Source: Suillus spraguei
Taxonomy: Eukaryota; Basidiomycota; Agaricomycetes; Boletales; Suillaceae
Direction of reading: 5' to 3'
Assembly (NCBI GenBank): GCA_016800925.1
Contig: JABCPU010000149.1
Coordinates: 88,318-152,317, forward strand
DNA length: 64,000 nt
Position 1 is the stretch's first letter; every line of letters starts with the position of its first letter. Shown one piece after another: positions 11,520 to 24,622 of the stretch. The notes under the pieces are model-generated. The model saw nothing but the letters and a program-made list of their open reading frames with translations. It ran no database searches and was not told the DNA's origin. The position numbers and the translations under genes were made by a program.

Positions 11520-13217
11520 TTGAATTCGCATCTCGGACACATCCGAAAGTGTTTGGCTCACGCTCATTCAATGAAACACTCCAGCTGCCACCACGAGATA
11601 GATCTGAAAGCTCGCATACCTGTTTTGCGGACATTCTGTCACAAGTATTTGTCACTTACTTGGTATCAAGAAGACACTACTATCTTTGGCCCAGAGTTGC
11701 AAAATGTTTCGACCAGTTTTTTTATAACACAACAACTACGCAACATTAAAATAAGAAAAAAACAGGAGCACGTAGAAATTAGTACAGACTCTAATGCTAT
11801 GTAAAAAAAAAAGTAAGGAAATATGTCAAGGCCATGTTGCCAGAGAGAGGCCGGTGCAAAACAGTGTTTGAACACAGTTTTGCAACAATTCTCACCCGCA
11901 TAGAAGCCATCGTGTCACACTATGTCACATTGCCGTTTTAAGTCTCCGACAATTTACAAACGACACTGGGGCAATTGTCAAGAATCCCATTTGTAACTCC
12001 GAACACAAGCTCCTGTCACGCTATGCATATCGATAGTACAACATTTATATCTCTCAACATAACTCAGTGCTCGTGTCAGAAAAAATTAGAGTAGTTTTAT
12101 AAGGTAATAGGAAATCATCATTAAAATTTCTGATTTTTTTGCTGCATGTGATAGCCTCCTTTCGATGGATTGGCGTGGAAAGTGCATATGCTGAACAGTA
12201 TTTTGCTGCCGCAAGCACTTCCAGTCCATTTTTCATGGAATAAAAAATACATACAGCAAGCTATGTACTAATCATACTCTAGAATCATTGTGTGAATGAA
12301 ATGAGTGGAAGATGAGTGTGCTACGTTGTAATTTGCAACTCCGGGCCATTTTGCAACTCTGGGCCAAAGATAGTAGTACACAAAACTATCAGGCTAACTG
12401 CCTCCTCATATCAGCACGCAAACAATCTCATGGCCGCCGTCGCAACCTCAGTATAAACGATATTGCCTTTCTCACTACACACATTCGTCGAAATCCCACC
12501 ATGTATCTTGATGAGCTACAGCACGAATGACAAGCACGCCGCAGTGTTTTTGTATCTCTACAAACACTTCTTCGCACCCTGCGCAGGCTACATTACAGCC
12601 ACAAGAGTATCTCGGCTCGTGCTCTTGAGCGAGATGAGGAACGGCGTGCCATATTGAGTTTTGGAGACTTGCCTCATGGGTAGAAACAGGCAGTTTCTCG
12701 ACATTCATTCTTCATGTCAATGAAGATCCTGATTTTCTTGAGTCTCTGAAATGATCTTCTTTGCCATCTCGGCACAATCATTCTTGTTGTCGACGTCCAT
12801 GGCTTCAGTGCGACTATAATTAAAAATAAGTGGGATCCCATTGATCATCCAAGGACCGACATACTACCTGCGCGAAGAGCCAGGAAGGTATTTGAAGGTG
12901 TACCTTTTCTTCTCAGTGACCTTATAGGGTGATTTATCGTGCTTTGCAAGCATAGTCGTGAAGGTAATTAGGTGCAGAGACGTGAAAGACGACTTCTTTG
13001 ACCTTCATAGACTTCACCTCCTTGACTTTGGTGTTGCCATTGTTTTCTGTCGAGGTTTTTGTATATGTGTCAAGATCAAACTGAGGTATTTCTGGCTCAG
13101 GGGATATGGAAGGTGAAGTCATCACTGAAAGCAAGTCTACTGTCTACCTGACTGGTCCGCACCGCGCAATGGTACTTACGGTGTCCTACTTCGGACGTGT
13201 CCGAGATGCGAATTCAA
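11520..13217. mobile_element. Nested inverted repeats, possible MITE pair
   Basis: Outer pair: 28 bp at 11520-11547 matches the reverse complement of 13190-13217 with one mismatch. Inner pair: 31 bp at 11676-11706 is an exact reverse complement of 12347-12377. No transposase frame lies between them. The inner pair looks like the ends of a ~700-bp MITE; the outer pair may mark an older element that it entered. Confidence 0.5.
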
Positions 13218-13696
13218 CTTTTGCGTTTTCCGCATAATTATGGAAACGGCTGTAAATAGTTTTCCGTTATGTTGTACAGCACTGACGCATGCACCGATGT
13301 CACTTGATGATATGACTTTGCCGTCGCTATTTTCAATACCTTTGGAGGAGGATGGCACTTTTCTCACATGCAGTGTTTGCGCTATAATTGGTTCAGACTG
13401 TCTCTCAAGGACTGTTTTGGTTTTAAGAACAAACCCAAACTTTGCGCACGGCGTTCAAAATCGTAGAGACTCACTCTGTTCACTTTCGCCAACGAACGAA
13501 GAATGCGATAATGTCAATATCGTGTACAAGCGACTCTTTTTGAAACGAATGTAGTTTCACTCAAGATCATATGGGACGACCGGAGGTGACAGCTTGTATA
13601 TATATTGTCTGCGCGAGAACGGATGAAGCGACATATGTTCATGGAGAATCACACACACCGGTAAATCGAGTGCTGCTGCGTGCTTCTAGAAAGAAA
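13218..13696. other. No gene seen
   Basis: Short frames on both strands (including minus 12934-13134 and 13176-13367, which might be exons of a small unrecognised gene) have no domain I can name. Confidence 0.35.
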
Positions 13697-15496
13697 TCAT
13701 ACATCCTTCTTCGTCTCAGGCGACATGATCACACTACCCGGAGACCCCATCATCATCGCACCCTCTTCAACATTCCACCCTGCCTCCTTCATGTACTCCA
13801 TAAAACGAGAGAACTCCTTCCTGAGCGTCTCATGTGACGAGAGTACCATATCCTCGATCTCACTAGGACTGGGATTGGGACGCGTATGCTGAGCACTCCA
13901 CATCGCAGCTATCTCCAGCGCATGCAGCCAAGCGCGCAATTGATCCAGGGATCCGTATCCTTCTTTGAAAGACACCAAGATACATGGCCTGCGTCGCCCC
14001 CATGATCGAGGCACCGCCACGAAGAGAACGTACGGTTCTTCATGAAAGTGCTGGAGCATCTTGAGAACGTGCGATGTGTTGCAGCGTGTCGTGGCATATC
14101 GTACAGATACGCCCAACGAACAGTCTCCGGTGATTCTGTTGGCGACTGCATCGCGGATGCGGCTGGAAATGTCTAGAATTATCTCTCGGTTCGACACATC
14201 CCTTGGGGTTAGGACGACAGGATGTCCGTCTACTCCTGCTTTCGGGTTACGAAATGTGCTCCAAAGGATGCTAGATCGTTGCCTGTTAAACGATCGGAGT
14301 ACGACGCTGCGCACCGCAAGATAATTGGCTAAAAGATGGCCAAAGACGAGGAGGAAAAGGGCGGTGTAAGTTGACGTGCGAGTCGTGATATAAGGAACGA
14401 TGAGCGTTCCGAGCTATTAGCATTACCCAAATCAGGTATGTCTATCATTGTAAAGCTCAAAGGGTTTGATTTACCAAGACACCTGTCAACGCAACCACGG
14501 TTGATCTGCTTGCGTTCTTAGCGTTCAATTCGCCTACATCGCCTTTGCTGTTCACAGGTGAAGCGAAGTGGTCTGTGAGTGCTGCTTTTGATCCACCTGC
14601 TACGAGATTACAGAGGGATCTCATAGCTCCGCTCATACACAAGGCCATGATTTGGAGAGTCGAGCCTGAAGGGATATATGGAGATGAGGCGGACAGGGAT
14701 ATGCTAGTGAAATATGGGGATATGGTGTCTAGGACGATGGAGGTGTCGTTGATAACGTCTGCGAGAAAGCGGAATGTTTTAGTTTCAGGATATAGGGAGG
14801 TACCGAAGTAATAGGCGCCTATAATAGCTAGAGGAACGTTGTCAGTGGGTGCGGGGTAGACAGGGAAAACTTACTCGTGAAGCGCGAACAGACATCTTTC
14901 AGAACTGACAGGAGGAGCGCCTGGGTTGCTGATGCTGATGCGTCGCCCACTCCAAAACCTGTATGACCGAACTGAATTCAATTCGTATCTGCATTAAGCG
15001 GGAGTATACCTTCGAGCGCGCCTCTGGAAGCCAGTAAACCCGACACAGAACTGCAAAATTCCTGTACGTCATTATACATTTGATAGCTGGGACGAAGGTA
15101 TGGTCATGTTTGAGACCATGAAATTCACGTAGCGGTAGGAGCTACTGACTGCAGATAATCTGCGTGCGTTTACATGAGCAAGAGCTTGGATGGAATATCA
15201 TGTCGAGGTGCTTACCAGGAGTGACAGTGTTTGGATATCCAGCTGGGAGGAATATCGCTGATATGCTATGCCCTAGAGCCCGGAAGGATTTGGCATTGAC
15301 AAGTTGAGTTTGGGAAAGTGCTTTGATATCGGTTGTACGTGTGGTCTGTTGAGAAGCCGTGGGATGACATCGACGAGACTGAGAAGCTTGCCATGCGTAC
15401 CTTCTTGGCTGAGATGCCGGTGCTATGTCCAACAGCAGTGTAGAATATACGTCCAGTTTCGTCCTTTTCTGCGACTACTGAACTACTAGCTGTCAT
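13697..15496 (-). CDS. RUS (root UVB sensitive)/DUF647 family protein
   Basis: The multi-exon gene runs from MTASSS at 15496 to a stop at 13697. An N-terminal exon is followed by one containing FLPAGYPNTVTP (the family's start-of-domain motif), then an exon with GFGVGDASA. A long exon (about 14472-14820) reads YYFGTSLYPETKTFRFLADV and continues with GGSKAALTDHFA, then ASRSTVVALTGVL. The last large exon (about 13697-14410) begins LGTLIVPYITTRT and contains FNRQR and LTPRDVSNREII. These match the DUF647 order seen from plants to fungi. The proteins are membrane-associated; plant RUS1/RUS2 act in UV-B and vitamin B6 related signalling, while the fungal role is unknown. No frame breaks were seen. 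The gene is divergent from SIN3 with a tRNA between them. Exact borders of the small 5' exons are less sure than family and span. Confidence 0.82.
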
Positions 15497-15900
15497 TTTG
15501 TGGGACACGGCAGTTTTGACGACGAGAGTCCCAAAATGAATTTGGCTTGGTGTGAGTTGGTGGATGGAGAGAGACTCGGAATTGTGGGACTTCTAGTACA
15601 GACGCTTTGACTGTCGACAGCTGTTTTGGCCGCCTTTACGTGGCTTTCATTCAGACGGTCACAACAGGTGTGATAGTGCAGCAGTACTTGACTCGGAGGC
15701 CCAAGCCTTCGTCTTCCTTTTATTTGGTCTGCCTATGTAATACAAAGAACTTCTGAGGACGATTCTCCAAGTTCTCTCGATGCTCGTAGTCATCTTCTCC
15801 AAGACCAAAAAGTGGGATTTCGAGTACAAATGCAAAGCAAGTACATAATGAGTACAATGACATGTTCACTGCATTAGTTGGGTTGCTAGACAAAAAGTGT

Positions 15901-15973
15901 GGACAAATCCGGACTCGAACCGGAGACCCCCCGCATGCTAAGCGGATGTGATAACCAGCTACACCATATGCCC
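15901..15973 (-). tRNA. tRNA-Ala(AGC)
   Basis: The reverse strand reads a complete 73-nt cloverleaf without intron: acceptor GGGCATA against TTTGTCC, D-arm with AGCTGGTT loop, anticodon stem TCCGC/GCGGG around loop TTAGCAT (anticodon AGC), five-base variable loop, T-arm TCCGG-TTCGAGT-CCGGA. The G3:U70 pair, the main tRNA-Ala identity element, is present. One T-T mismatch lies low in the acceptor stem. It sits in the divergent space between the RUS gene and SIN3. Confidence 0.93.
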
Positions 15974-16098
15974 GACAAAAGAGCGGCTATTTATAACCTG
16001 TAAATATAAGGTACTTACCTTCGGCGAATCCCGGGTGCACGTGAGGATCTTACTTTGCGAGTTTGTGCTCGTCACCCTGCTGGCAGCATCTTGTCTTG

Positions 16099-19000
16099 AT
16101 GGACGCTGCACCCACCACTGCAGCCGTACCGGTACTGCCAACGGACATGTCAACTGCAGATGTGCAGATGAAAGACGAGACTTCCGTAGAGGACAAGGTG
16201 ACTGAGAATGTTCAGTTAACCGAGACCGGTGAATCTGGCGCGGCTGATTCGGTAGGACGTGAAACAACCCCGAACCCAGATGGACCCTGTACAAGCGAAG
16301 AGGTTCCAATGGTCATAATCGCCTCGGACAACGGCAAGGAAGTACAAAAATCTATCTCGGTCCCCCTTCCTGACGTCAGCAGACCTCAAGAAACCGTTAT
16401 TACTAGAGATGTCAGTATCCCACCAATATCACGTCAACAATCTCCATCAATGCCACTTTCATCACGTCCTGCTTCACGTCTACCACAAATGGGTTCATTC
16501 CAAGTCCCTTCTCAGCCCTCACCAGAGCGTCCCCTCAATGTCACAGATGCTTTGAGCTACCTTGATGCCGTCAAAGTACAGTTCCATGATCAGCCAGATG
16601 TTTACAACCACTTCCTTGACATTATGAAGGACTTTAAGAGTGGACTGTGCGTTTCATATTTTGTTCCTAGATCTATTCCTCATCTTTCTACAGTATCGAC
16701 ACACCAGGTGTTATTAAACGCGTATCACACCTTTTTAATGGTCACCCCTTCCTTATCCAGGGCTTCAACACTTTCCTCCCTGTTGGTTATCGCATCGAAT
16801 GCTCTTCTGACCCACAGCAGTCCTCCTTCATCACCGTCACCACCCCTACTGGCACAGTGCTCCAGTCCACCCGTGACGATTCTTGGCCCTCTGCTCCAGT
16901 AGCTCCTCCAGCTAACGTATTGGCTGAATCCGATGCAAACATGTATGGTGGTCTCGATAGCTCCTCTATAGAACCAGCCGTTCAGTATGTCCAAAAAATA
17001 AAGCAACGCTGCGACGAGGCCACGTACCGCCGGTTTCTAGAAATTCTCGGCAAGTACCATACCACCACCGACGCCGTCGACGAGGTGAGCCTTCTACCTT
17101 TTGTATTCCAATCGAACCATAATGTGTGTTTCACAGCGTGAAGTATCTGCTGAAATTGCCCGTCTTTTCAAAGACGATCCCGATTTGCGTGCCGACTTTA
17201 GGATTTTCATGCCTGAGAAGAGCCAGGCTGTTTTTGACGAAGCAGAAGAAAGCTATCTCACAGCTCCAACAGGACGCCGCACGCGCTCAAATACGCCTCT
17301 AGATGGCAAGCCGGTCCGCCGTCGCACAGACCCCCATCCTCCCATCGAGCCTTCTGTCCCTCAAAAACGCAAGCGTAAGGCCAACGAACGGGATACTGTC
17401 TCCAGCGCACCCAAAGCTCCCTCCAAGGTGACTCCCTGACTGCCAGAAGACGGATGACTCTCTGACATATCCAAGCTCAAACAGCCACCCCTCCCTCCTT
17501 CCCTCCTCCCACCAGATGATACACACTTTTTCGACCGCGTCAAGCGTGCGCTGGGGAATCGGGACACTTACAACGAGTTCCTGAAACTCGTAAATCTTTT
17601 CACCCAGGAGCTTATCGATACTGCGCGCCTCGTCCGCGAAGCACGGAATTTCCTGGGTGACGCTGAGTTAATGCGTCAATTTAGGGAGATTCTTGGCTGG
17701 GATGATAGGCGCGAGAGGGAACGGTGGGTGTTAGAGGAGAGTCAGCAGCAGCAGACTTGGGCGAGAGCGCAGGGCCAGGGAGGTCCGATGATCGTCCCAA
17801 TCCGCCCGGGCAGAGTAAATACAGGTCTCCAACAAGGAAGCTACCGCCGAATGCCAGCTAGCGTGCGCCCTCCGTTCATTCATGTCTAAATATCTCATAT
17901 CAATCACCACACAGGAAGCTAACGTCACCTGCGCAGGTCGCGACGAAATGTGCCGCGCGGTCCTCAACGATGAGTGGGTCTCGCACCCCACCTGGTCGTC
18001 CGAAGACGCAGGCTTCATAGCGCACAAGAAGAACATCTACGAAGAAGCCCTCCACCGCTCCGAAGAAGAACGCCACGAGTACGATTTCCACGTTGAAGCA
18101 GCCACACGCACCATCACCATCCTCGAGCCTCTCGCCGCCAAAATCGCACAACTCCCACTCGAAGAGCGATCGGCGTTTAAACTGAAGCCTAACCTTGGAG
18201 GCTCGGGCAAAGCAGTGCACGCACGCGTCATCAAGAAGATATACGGACGCGAAGCTGGAATGGATGTTTTGCAAGCGATGCAAGATGCACCGGCCCTTGC
18301 TATCCCCGTCGTCCTCATGCGCCTCAAAGAGAAAGAAGAGGAGTGGAAACGCGCGCAGAGGGAGTGGAATAAAGTATGGAGGGAAGTAGACGCCCGGAAC
18401 GCTTCTCGTGCTTTGGATCACGCAGGGATTGCATGTAAAGCTGCGGATAAGAAAGCTCTTTCAGCTAAAGCACTTGTGGGTCAGATCGAAGCTGCGCGCG
18501 ATGGGCAGGTGAGCCAGCGGGCCGCTCTTGTGGATCCGTTGTTTGCGCGTGCGAGGGTGCGGCATCAGCTGGCGTACGAGGTTGCAGATACGGGTGTCGT
18601 GCAGGATGCCGTGAAGATGGCGTTGTCGTTTTTGGATAGGACGCAAGGGCAGATTGGGGCTCCTGAGCGAAGACGCGTCGAGGGATTTTTGCGAACGTTC
18701 ATTCCGCTGTTTTTCGTTTTGGATCAAGAGGTGTTTCATAGGGCGTTTGTGCTTGGAGACGTGGGGGAAGTTGAGATGGGGGAGGATACAGATGATGCAG
18801 AGACAGGGAGTGTTGCGAGTGGGAATGGGGGGAGGAAGAGGAAGGGTGGAATTTCTTCAGGTGGGGACCTGAGGAAGAAGTTATTGAAGAGTGAGCAAGC
18901 GAAGTTGACGGGGAGGAAGACGCGTGCGCAGGAAGCAGCGTCTCCATCTGCGTCTAGACCTGCGTCTCCTGCGATACCCGATGCTATGCAGGTAGATGCC

Positions 19001-20384
19001 ATGGAGGAGGGGGAACGAGAACCTGTTGTGCCGTTGCGCAAAGCGTCGAGGAAGAATGTGTTCTTTGGGAATACTGTGTTTTATGTACTTTTGAGACTTT
19101 TTGAGGTGCGCGGTTTTTCTTTGGTGGTGATTTACTTTTTAATTTCTGACGTTCATTTGGCTACAGGTACTATACTCTAGACTGCTATTTTTCAAAAAGC
19201 TCAGTGCGCGCATTGCCATCGAAGCGCCTAAATCAGTGTCTAAAGCAAAATCGGTTGCTACGGCGTTAGGGATGCCGTCCCTCGTCGAACTCGCTCAGCT
19301 AGACGACCGCGCTGCTCATGCGGATCATTTCTATGATTTGATGCTCGAGTCATGCGAGAGATTATTTGATAATGAGATCGAGCAATATGTGTTTGAGGAG
19401 CAGATGCGGTATATGTTTGGGGTGAAGGATGCGTATCGGATATTTACGATCGATAAAGTTATTAGCTCGTTGATCAAGCAGGTGCGTCCTCTCCATCTAT
19501 TTTAGTTGTGATCGCCGTCTAACGATGTGCGGGTAGGTCCAGATTGTGTTGGCTGATTCTCGAAGTCAGGAGCTCTTTGAGCTTTTGAAGCGCGATCGGG
19601 CATTACAAGTGCCGACGATCCAAGATCAGCTTAATAGTCGACGGTTTGCGGAGAATTTGCTTGGGCCTGACGAGAACATTTTCCGGATAGATTGGGTGAG
19701 TCTTTTTTACTTTCAGGTCATCTCGAGTATTCATGCATGGTTGGAACTGCAACAGCTACCAGACACGAAAATGATGACGATTCAATTACTTGGGAAAGAC
19801 GATTCGAGGATTGATGATTCAGAGATGTTGGCGGAGAGGTGGCAGGCGTACGTGGATTCGTTCGTGTCGGTGCGTGTTTGTGTAAGGTATTATGGCGTTG
19901 GTTGATATGTTTCGTGCTTTACAGAGTCCTGTCACAGAGGGTATATCGCAGTCTCGCGTTAGAAGTCCATTTCTTCGCAAGTGCGTATATACTGCTCTTC
20001 ACCTCCCTCCCCCACCCACACGTATACAAGTGCTGATACTTGTTTTGCAGGAACGTTCCACCCTCAGCTACTGCTAATGTCCCAGCGGTGCTTGCACGTA
20101 GTGCACTTGAAACGAAAGTTTGCGTCCGGACGTATCGCTTATTTTTCGTGTCGGGTACTGAGGACTTTTTGTGGCGGATCCCGTCCAAGGCGGATTTAGT
20201 GACTACTAGACGGGAGGATGAGGCGAGGCGAGGGCGGTGGATTATGAAGGCGAAGGCAGGGGAGTGGTGTCCTGATCTTGTGATGTGTGCGAAGGAGCCG
20301 ACGCCCGTGCATGTTGGGAAAGAACAGACTCCTGTGTCTGTACCTGTGTCTGTGTCTGCGCCTGAGCCTATGAGGGTGGTTTGA
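16099..20384 (+). CDS. SIN3: SIN3 transcriptional corepressor scaffold
   Basis: SIN3 is the nuclear scaffold of the Rpd3/HDAC complex, bridging DNA-bound repressors and histone deacetylase. Ten exons keep one frame and give 1258 aa: 16099-16646, 16694-17084, 17137-17427, 17485-17862, 17915-19105, 19167-19481, 19537-19695, 19756-19869, 19925-19980, 20051-20384. An acidic, Ser/Pro-rich N-terminus leads to PAH1 (about residues 144-215, [13 protein letters not shown] and [13 protein letters not shown]), PAH2 (about 278-350, [11 protein letters not shown] and [15 protein letters not shown]), a basic linker and PAH3 (about 420-485, FFDRVKRAL). The HDAC-interaction domain (about 525-640) contains [30 protein letters not shown] and [10 protein letters not shown]. 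The Sin3 C-terminal region fills the rest to about residue 1230. Length is normal for fungal SIN3. An in-frame Met at 16063 exists, but 16099 starts closer to the usual N-terminus. Confidence 0.95.
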
Positions 20385-20647
20385 GGTGAGGCATTGGTAC
20401 TGGTGTTGTAGGAGACGTGCGGGTGTAGCTTAGGTATTGTGTTGTACATATGATTACTTATTGAGTTTTGGACTATAATGGAGTGTTTTACAGATTCATA
20501 TTAGGTGTGCTATACTACAGATGGAGGGACTTTGTGAGTGTGCGCTAACCTTCCGGTGTTTAGGACCACGACTCATACGAAATATTTAACGATCAGGACA
20601 ACAATAACGCAGGTAACAAGAAATGTAATAACAGCTTCACTCTGGAG
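20385..20647. other. Convergent intergenic region
   Basis: Short space between the 3' ends of SIN3 (+) and the second MCT-like transporter (-); it should hold both poly(A) regions. Confidence 0.6.
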
Positions 20648-22689
20648 TCAACTTGCAGCCTGGCTGTCCAATGGCAATACATCTACTCGCTGCCTTCTGA
20701 GGAATATATATCGCATGATGATAAACATCATGGCACCAGCCAGTGAAACGATCTGTTGTGCAGTTAATTGAAGTCAATGTGAATTCCGGAGAAAATAGCG
20801 GCAAACTACCCCAGAGAATAGAGCTGGTATCCACCAGGTATAACTAGATGATAGCAGAGTGCCGGATATGGGTGTTCCTGGATTAACAGTTAAAATATGA
20901 AGAAACGACGCTACTGAACCTACCTATCAAGCTTCCGAATCCTGCACAGGCGATCGCGTGATAAGTTAGAAACCATCGAAGTAATGATAATACCCACCAA
21001 GAATGAAGAGACAAATGCCCATCCGCGCGCTACGATCCAGATCAGATGGCTCGTACGTTCAGAATCAAACGATCACTCACCCGAGCTCAGATAGATCGGG
21101 TGTCAAAAGAGCCAGAAGTGGAACCGATATTCCATTGTCTACACAAAAGGATGAACTCAGCTAAAACATTTTTTAAAAAAAAAGTACTTACACAACCCAG
21201 AAAAATAGCCATACACCACGCAAAGCACAACGACGCTGGCCAAGTTACTCAATCCAATCATGCCCAAAATGATCACACCGCACGAAAATGTCGCAATTAT
21301 GACCAAGTTCGGGACTCCCGTGAATGCCGCAATGAACCCCGACGTGAGTCGCCCTATACAATTGGACCCATTGAGAATCACTAGCTAGAGGTTCTGTTAG
21401 CAGATGAATCACTCGCGTAATGCTAGAACCCACAGAGTAGAACGAAAAGTTAACGCTATACCGTGCTTGATGGAGTCGAGTTGAAAGAAGAATAATGGAT
21501 AGAAGAAGCCGACCTGGAAAAGAAAGCACCTACAGGATGATTATTTAGAAGAATCCGAGAGCGGGTGTATTGCGAGTCTCACCCTGCTATCGTGAGGACG
21601 AATGGTACATCGCAAATACATTTTCTAGCCGCTACAATATAGTTCACCTGTGTTGCCGGAGGATCAAGACGAGTTCGCATGCACAGACATGCAGTTAAGA
21701 GAAATGAGGTGATTAACCTGAGCTTGCACGGACCCCATTGGCAAGCCAAGAGGGCCGTTAAAGAGGTTATTGAGCATGATCGGATGAATGATAGCACCAA
21801 GCGATGCGCCTGTAGCGACGAACGTCATAACCAGTGTGCGCCTCCGTCGGAAATGATGCGAGATTACAGCTACGCTAGGGATATACATGAGCCCTGAAGC
21901 GACACCCAAGCCTATGCCTTGAGAGAGATATATCTAAAAACCAAGTTAGAAAACCAGATTTTAAATCAGGCGAGGTTACCTGGTAATACTGGTCGGGTTT
22001 CGACAAAGACAACATGAATAGAGAGAAAATCTGCAGAACGATCCGATTATCATGAGGTGGTAACTAGTTAAGTTTCTTGAATACCATCGAGAACCTCCGA
22101 CATATTTACACTCACAAATATCCTCGGTCATGCAGTGAACCTGACACGAGGCCCACGGTCACTTGTAAAAATGCATTGGTGCTCCCGATCCACCTACAAG
22201 TCTCAAGGGTACCTGCATAAAAGTTCAAGTAGAAACTCACGATATAGCAGACGACGTCTCATTTGTCAGGTAATGTTGGGCATAGAAGTCTGGAGGAAAA
22301 TACATATGTTGAATGTTCCATGCTCGCTTTCTTCTGTAGCAATACCTTGGTAGACGCCAAATGAAGCGGTATACCTGTTGACCTGGTCAATCACGGAGCC
22401 GTTCCCTGCCAACACCTACATCGGACTCACCCAAACCCGCAGAACTGGACAAGAAACCTAAGTAAATCAAGTAAGAACTAGGCTCGCGTCCAAAAGAGTA
22501 CCAGTCTTCTTACGATCCAAAAGCAGTGATCCAACCCACCAGACCACCTTCGGGAAACTCCTGCGGGTCTGAGGGAGGATCCCAATCCTTGGTGATTTGA
22601 CATGCTTCCAATGTCTCTGGGCGCACTTTGTCATCTTGGAAGGCGGTCTCTTCTGTATGAACCGTTCGAAGCCTAGATTCGGATGGCAT
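20648..22689 (-). CDS. MFS transporter, MCT/SLC16-like; paralogue of the gene at 5664-7709
   Basis: The minus-strand gene starts at MPSESRLRT (22689) and ends at a stop at 20648-20650. Exon order and intron positions follow the plus-strand paralogue. FPEGGLVGWITAFGS precedes helix 1, AVISHHFRRRRTLVMTF lies in the central part, GRLTSGFIAAFTGVPNL in the second half, and LLTPDLSELG, ARMGIC, GTPISG and YTWWIPALFSG near the C-terminus. Introns are about 50 bp and all donors checked at the C-terminal end are GT. The substrate is unknown (short-chain organic acids or similar by family). It converges with SIN3 across about 260 bp. No frame break was seen; some mid-gene exon borders were read less closely. 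Confidence 0.83.
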
Positions 22690-24622
22690 TCTCGGTTAGG
22701 ACGATAACAGAAACTGTACAGCACTTAGGTATTTATGCGCATGCACCTGATCGTGACACTGATGATTTCTTTCGAGTCGGACCGCTAATACGGAAACGTT
22801 AACACACGTCAACATGTTGACTTTGTTTGTAGATGTACTTGTCGTAACGTCGTTGGCTGTCAAGACCCTTCGGCAGGGTCCCGGTCTACGATGAAATAGG
22901 GTTTCCGGGCCAAGCCGAATATCGAAACCCTGATCCTGCGGTAATGAGTGTGGAGGAACTTATATCCATGGAAGTTCAGAAGGAACAGACGCATATGTCT
23001 GAGGGTGGTCCGAGGTGTTGGTGTTGGAGGGGTAGTACGCACACAGCTTAAGTGGTGTGCTTTGTGCTCATGATTCTTTAACCTCGCTATTGATTTTTAA
23101 AAGATGGTTTGATTTTTTTTACAGGCTCAGATCAGACGATCAGTAGACTATACTTGAATGCGTGAGGAAGCACGAGGATCTTCTGAGTGACGTTCTTCAA
23201 GGATCTACACACCGACACATCAGCAATTATTGAATACGACTTGGAAACTCGTGCTCCTGTGTTACTCTCATGGAGGCAGTAGGCGTGCATGCATGACGAA
23301 CACATGCAGACTCGGAAACGCAGATTCCGGGAAGGTTGTAAATCATCTGAGCCGCAGTCACATCATTGGGCCAGGATAGCCAAGGCAGAGGAGGTGAATA
23401 TACCATTGGTCGTGGATGGGGAAGTTTCTAACCTGCGAGTTAGGTCGTGATCACTAACGTCACACGTGACAGTGCAAATTCTGGTGTTTCCAATCGATCC
23501 TAGCAAATTTAGCTCTGATTGTCCTGAACTGCACATGCTACGATTTCAAACACCCTCTTTGACATGCTTCTAGGCACATGCAACATGCGGGGTATTCATC
23601 TCATTCTGTTCGCTGTTACACCCACTATAGATATCGCAAAGCACTGAAAGCTGACGGATTGCTGGTCACATAGACAGGATGGACACCAGAGAATCTATTG
23701 CAGACTTCGAATGGCGGGGAACTGTGATTTCAAATTTCAGATGCAGAAATCATGTCCATGTAACCTGATGTTCGAACCCTGGTAGTGTTACCCTCAGCTT
23801 CAAAGGGATAATTAGGGTGAGAGTGTATCTCCATGAGACTTTCGCCCTATTGTACTCAGGTTTCCAGGGTTAATTGAATGATGTAATTCAAAGCGTCCGA
23901 AAATCATGTGGGAAGGAGCATTTGTTTGAAAAATTCACGGCGGCTTTAAATGTATGAAGTCTGCTCTCACTACTATCATGTTCAACGTCGAGAAGCCCGT
24001 GGCAGGTAAGTGTTTGATATATTCAGCGACGAAACCTGAAGTCACAGCAATGCACCACATAGGTGAGAAAACATAGGGATATTATGAACCCATCTACGCG
24101 AGTGAAATGCTGGACGAATAAAATTGTGCAGACGAAGCGTGGCGCAGATGACTGCTTTGCAATAACGAACGTGGTTTGAAATGAGCGATAAGGAACCGCC
24201 ACGACGCTGTCCCGCTTTCATATCGATAACCGCTTTTGTTTACTTGTGAAGCTCGACAAATAAAAGAAACAGAATTCTAATACGAACGCAGTGATCTATT
24301 AATAATGCATATGACTTGAGCTTGAGCTTGAGCTTGTCTTTCTGTAACATGCACAATATTTCTTCTATAAATAATGTTCTATGACTGCCCTTGCAGCATT
24401 CTCAAAGTTAGGGCCATGAGTTGAGAGCATGTCGAGTTCTCTAAAATAAATTATGGTAGGACACTAGCTATTAAATATAAGCTCAATACATATGCTGATA
24501 CTTTGATGACATCATAGTACATAGTTGCACAGAATAATTGAACTACTTGCTCTCACAAAGAGCCAGATAATAATTTTGCTAGGATGAGAGCCTGAGCGAA
24601 AGACTTCATTTTATCACCTTTC
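22690..24622. other. No gene seen
   Basis: About 1.9 kb without a convincing coding frame. A short GAGCTT hexamer run lies near 24316-24336. The 5' part should hold the promoter of the minus-strand MFS gene. Confidence 0.5.

Noticed and set aside
17900..18421. 173-aa minus-strand ORF inside SIN3
   Set aside because: Lies antisense to the strongly conserved HDAC-interaction exon; a shadow frame.
24316..24336. GAGCTT repeats as an operator or CRISPR-like array
   Set aside because: A four-unit microsatellite only; no spacers, and the genome is eukaryotic.
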